Source: Pseudomonadota bacterium (GTDB lineage Bacteria; Pseudomonadota; Gammaproteobacteria; Xanthomonadales; Xanthomonadaceae). Taken from it: a stretch of DNA of 7,122 nt. The stretch is taken from NCBI GenBank assembly GCA_023423605.1, contig JAFAFF010000029.1:1-7122 (forward strand), in the 5' to 3' direction. A program made the position numbers and the translations under genes. Shown piece by piece: positions 5,540-7,122 of this stretch (the stretch's first letter is position 1; the number at the start of each line of letters is the position of its first letter). A model generated the notes under the pieces. The model was not told where the DNA came from. It ran no database searches and was given only the letters and a program-made list of their open reading frames with translations.

Positions 5540-6718
5540 TCAGCCCGCCTTCGCCTGCTGCGGCAGGTTGCCCTGGATGATGGTGTGGATCATCTCGTCG
5601 GCATCGTGCAGCTGCTTGGCATACACGTCGGTATCGAACACGGCGCCCTTCACCGGCTGGCTCGGCAGCACCTCGCCTTTCTGGTCGCGCAGGCTCACTT
5701 CGGCCTTCATTGACAGACCGATGCGCAGCGGATGTTCGGCCAGCTGCTTTTCATCGATGGCGATGCGCACCGGCACGCGCTGCACGATCTTGATCCAGTT
5801 GCCACTGGCGTTCTGTGCCGGCAGCAGTGAGAACGCCGAGCCGGTGCCCAGGCCCAGGCTGGTGACATGCCCCTTGTAGTGCACGTCGCCGCCATACAGG
5901 TCCGAACGCAGCTCCACTTCCTGGCCCAGGCGCATGTGGCGCAGCTGGGTTTCCTTGAAGTTCGCTTCCACCCACATCTGCTCGGTCGGCACCACAGCCA
6001 TCAGCGCGGTGCCGGGCTGCACGCGCTGGCCGACCTGTACCGAACGGCGGGCGACGTAGCCGGTGACCGGCGCGACGATGCCGGCGCGCGCATGGTTGAG
6101 GTACGCCTGCCGGAGCTGTGCGGCGGCGGCCTGCACGTCCGGCTGGGTGGCGACCACGGTGTCGTCGACCAGCGCACGGCTGCGTTCCACGGTCTCGCGC
6201 GAGCCGGCCACCGCCGCTTCGGCGGCCGCCAGTTCGTCGCGGGCATGGGCCAGTTCTTCATTGGAAATGGCGCCGGTGGCGGCCAGGTCACGGCGTCGCG
6301 CGAAATCTTCGCGGACGCGCTTCAGGCTCACCTGGCGGGCATTGAGGTCCGCCTGCGCACCTTCCACGCTGCGGTAAAGGCCGCGCACCTGGCGCACGGT
6401 GCCGGCGAGGTTTGCTTCGGCCTGCTGCAACGCCACTTCAGTGTCGGAAGGGTCCAGCTGCACCAGCAGCTGGCCGCGCTCCACGCGCATGCCGTCATCG
6501 GCGGCGATGGCCACCACGGTGCCGCCGACCAGCGGCGTGATCTGCACCTGGTTACCCTGCACGTACGCATCGTCGGTCTCTTCGAACCAGCGGCCGAACA
6601 TGAAATACCACAGCGCCACCGCGGCCAGCAGCAGCACAACGATGACGAACAGGCCACGCAGCAGCTTGCCGCGACGGCTGGGAGCGGCCGGGGCCGCGGA
6701 GTTGGGGGTCTGGCTCAT
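5540..6718 (-). CDS. emrA: EmrA-type membrane fusion protein (periplasmic adaptor)
   Basis: This is the adaptor that links EmrB in the inner membrane to the outer-membrane channel. It has 392 residues, almost the same as E. coli EmrA (390). A short cytoplasmic N-terminus is followed by one membrane anchor at about 19-41. The start of the barrel/lipoyl region is FEETDDAYVQGNQVQITPLV (45-64). A long alpha-helical hairpin follows (about 95-212, rich in Ala, Glu, Arg and Gln), then the second lipoyl half, VAPVTGYVARRSVQVGQRVQ (215-234). The family signature GTGSAFSLLPAQNASGNWIK is at 291-310. The start at 6718 is 11 nt after the upstream stop; its Shine-Dalgarno sequence (GAAGAA region) is weak, which suggests coupling to translation of the outer-membrane factor. 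It is the middle gene of the operon. Confidence 0.96.
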   Translation of the reverse strand: MSQTPNSAAPAAPSRRGKLLRGLFVIVVLLLAAVALWYFMFGRWFEETDDAYVQGNQVQITPLVGGTVVAIAADDGMRVERGQLLVQLDPSDTEVALQQAEANLAGTVRQVRGLYRSVEGAQADLNARQVSLKRVREDFARRRDLAATGAISNEELAHARDELAAAEAAVAGSRETVERSRALVDDTVVATQPDVQAAAAQLRQAYLNHARAGIVAPVTGYVARRSVQVGQRVQPGTALMAVVPTEQMWVEANFKETQLRHMRLGQEVELRSDLYGGDVHYKGHVTSLGLGTGSAFSLLPAQNASGNWIKIVQRVPVRIAIDEKQLAEHPLRIGLSMKAEVSLRDQKGEVLPSQPVKGAVFDTDVYAKQLHDADEMIHTIIQGNLPQQAKAG

Positions 6719-6729
6719 GGGAAGGTTCT

Positions 6730-7122
6730 TCAGGAATGCGAGGAATCGGAAAGGGAAACGGCATGCTCATCGGCGGTCGGCTCGTAGCCGCCACCCAGCG
6801 CGCGGCTCAGGCGCACCGACGACAGCACCTGTTGCGACTGCAGGCCGGCCAGTTGCTGTTCGGCCTCCAGCAGCATCGACTGCGCGGTCAGCACGTCCAG
6901 GTAGTTGCCGATGCCGGCGCGGTAGCGCTGCTCGGCCAGGCCATGCGCGGCACGCGCGCTGTCCACCGCCTGCTGCTGCGACTGCGACTGCTGCTGCAGC
7001 GAACGCACGGCGTTGACCTGGTCGGCGACATCGCGCAGGGCATCGAGCACAGCCTGGTTGTAGGCCGCTACCGCCTGGTCGTACTGCGCATCGCTGTTGG
7101 CCAGCCCGGCACGCAGGCGGCC
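6730..7122 (-). CDS. emrC: Outer-membrane efflux factor, C-terminal part (cut by right edge)
   Basis: Only the last 130 residues of a TolC/OprM/NodT-type outer-membrane channel are present; the frame is open to the window edge. The visible part has the long periplasmic helices (Gln/Ala-rich coiled coil, with VADQVNAVRSLQQQSQSQQQ at 32-51) and the repeat-end motifs YRAGIGNYLDVLTAQ and VRLSRALGGGYE that are characteristic of the family C-terminus. It is directly upstream of emrA on the same strand (11-nt gap). The order channel-adaptor-transporter matches the emrCAB operon of S. maltophilia, where a MarR-type emrR precedes emrC; that region is outside the window. The family is clear. The symbol emrC rests on gene order. 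Confidence 0.85.
   Translation of the reverse strand, partial: GRLRAGLANSDAQYDQAVAAYNQAVLDALRDVADQVNAVRSLQQQSQSQQQAVDSARAAHGLAEQRYRAGIGNYLDVLTAQSMLLEAEQQLAGLQSQQVLSSVRLSRALGGGYEPTADEHAVSLSDSSHS

Noticed and set aside
3892..5580. Long open frame on the plus strand (562 codons) opposite emrB
   Set aside because: It is antisense to a clear EmrB protein. Its translation is Gln/His/Arg-rich with no recognisable motif, as expected for an antisense frame in GC-rich coding DNA.
5867..6787. Open frame of 306 codons on the plus strand opposite emrA
   Set aside because: It is antisense to a well-supported EmrA, has low-complexity composition and no recognisable domain. It is a GC-bias shadow.

Overview
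The window looks like chromosome of a high-GC gammaproteobacterium of the Xanthomonadaceae, most likely Stenotrophomonas. Three things point there: an emrC-emrA-emrB efflux operon in the order described for S. maltophilia; short extragenic palindromes headed by GTAG, like the REP/SMAG repeats of that genus; and strongly GC-rich codon use. The genus is inferred from these features, not from a database search.

Layout. Positions 1-1222 (minus) hold the N-terminal half of RNase R (rnr), cut by the left edge. Positions 1308-1825 (plus) hold two identical tRNA-Leu(CAG) genes, each with its own sigma-70-type promoter and intrinsic terminator, and a decayed inverted pair of REP elements between them. 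Positions 1863-2609 (minus) encode a TauE/SafE-type membrane exporter, divergent from a LysR-type regulator at 2700-3596 (plus). The 90-bp gap between these two contains a perfect 19-bp palindrome. A third identical tRNA-Leu(CAG), again with its own promoter and terminator, lies at 3684-3768. It is followed by an intact outward-facing REP doublet at 3864-3924. Positions 3946-7122 (minus) are the tripartite efflux operon: outer-membrane factor (C-terminal 130 residues only, cut by the right edge), EmrA and EmrB, with gaps of 11 and 7 nt.

How it fits together. The pump genes are co-transcribed and together should form a channel from inner membrane to outside. The LysR regulator probably controls the divergent exporter, and perhaps itself. 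The three tRNA genes supply capacity for CUG, expected to be a dominant leucine codon here. They also form 85-bp direct repeats around the exporter/regulator pair. Copies 1 and 3 share 52 nt of 3' flank that copy 2 lacks, which suggests the exporter/regulator segment was inserted at, or carried in with, a tRNA-Leu copy.

I found no CRISPR array, integrase, transposase, toxin-antitoxin pair or recognisable new defence system. The most unusual structure is the repeated tRNA/terminator/REP architecture, not a new protein system.
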